A stretch of 50,556 bases of DNA from NCBI GenBank assembly GCA_018241695.1, contig JAFEDH010000003.1:1-50556 (forward strand), read 5' to 3'. The position numbers and the translations under genes are program-made. The notes beneath the pieces are model-generated. The model ran no database searches. It saw nothing but the letters and a program-made list of their open reading frames with translations, and was not told the origin of the DNA. This document shows, piece by piece, positions 50,481 through 50,556 of this stretch; the first letter of the stretch is position 1; each line of letters opens with the position of its first letter. The stretch is from Pseudomonadota bacterium (GTDB lineage Bacteria > Pseudomonadota > Gammaproteobacteria > Burkholderiales > Rhodocyclaceae).

Positions 50481-50556
50481 GTGAAGTCTCTTGCGAATGA
50501 GGTTCGCATTATTGGCCCGAGCAGTTAGCATCGGCAACGGGGTTCCGGGAGTTACA

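Overview
The window reads as a chromosomal segment of a betaproteobacterium. Three things point that way: gene neighbourhoods typical of the class (tatD-holB-tmk-mltG next to ygfZ; dnaQ-rnhA-methyltransferase next to gloB-mltD; udg-rimI-tsaB), a PEP-CTERM sorted protein, and a large steroid-degradation cluster. A relative of steroid-degrading Sterolibacterium/Denitratisoma is plausible, but this rests on gene content and not on a phylogenetic marker.

Layout. 1-11.4 kb: a PEP-CTERM protein, a DUF1178 protein, a fused indolepyruvate:ferredoxin oxidoreductase, an RluA-type pseudouridine synthase, and a reverse-strand three-gene heavy-metal RND efflux operon (outer membrane factor, adaptor, pump). 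11.69-18.14 kb: a complete filamentous phage (inovirus) prophage, flanked by two dif-like XerC/XerD sites and without an integrase. It has a DUF3693 repressor-like gene, twin palindromic operators, a candidate ssDNA-binding protein, a replication initiator, coat proteins, an adhesin, a pVI-like protein, a Zot/pI motor and a hairpin-rich intergenic region. 18.2-28.5 kb: housekeeping genes (ankyrin protein, tatD, holB, tmk, mltG, ygfZ, TANGO2-like NRDE protein, dnaQ, rnhA, SAM methyltransferase, gloB, mltD), many joined by 4-bp ATGA overlaps.

28.6-46.3 kb: the steroid cluster. All genes are on the reverse strand except kshA, which diverges at the upstream end. It encodes a ketosteroid isomerase, a 3-ketosteroid delta1-dehydrogenase and both components of 3-ketosteroid 9alpha-hydroxylase (KshA, KshB), which together convert delta5-3-ketosteroids towards 9,10-seco-steroids. 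It also encodes much of the HIP (C/D-ring propanoate) pathway: a FadD3-like ligase, an IpdF-like SDR, two half-motif acyl-CoA dehydrogenases likely to form a heteromer, an EchA20-like hydratase/hydrolase, IpdAB and FadA6, plus a MaoC hydratase, a second thiolase, two further SDRs and an Old Yellow Enzyme. The seco-steroid ring-A genes (hsaABCD), ipdC and a dedicated regulator are not in the window.

46.3-50.5 kb: udg (family 4), rimI and tsaB in one coupled reverse operon, then an MHS-type MFS transporter coupled to a YchJ-like SEC-C protein, and a PPOX-like flavoprotein at the right edge.

The most novel-looking element is the compact dif-integrated inovirus with its very small and overlapping genes and dense hairpins. 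The steroid cluster is the most metabolically informative region. No rRNA, tRNA, CRISPR array or insertion sequence was seen.
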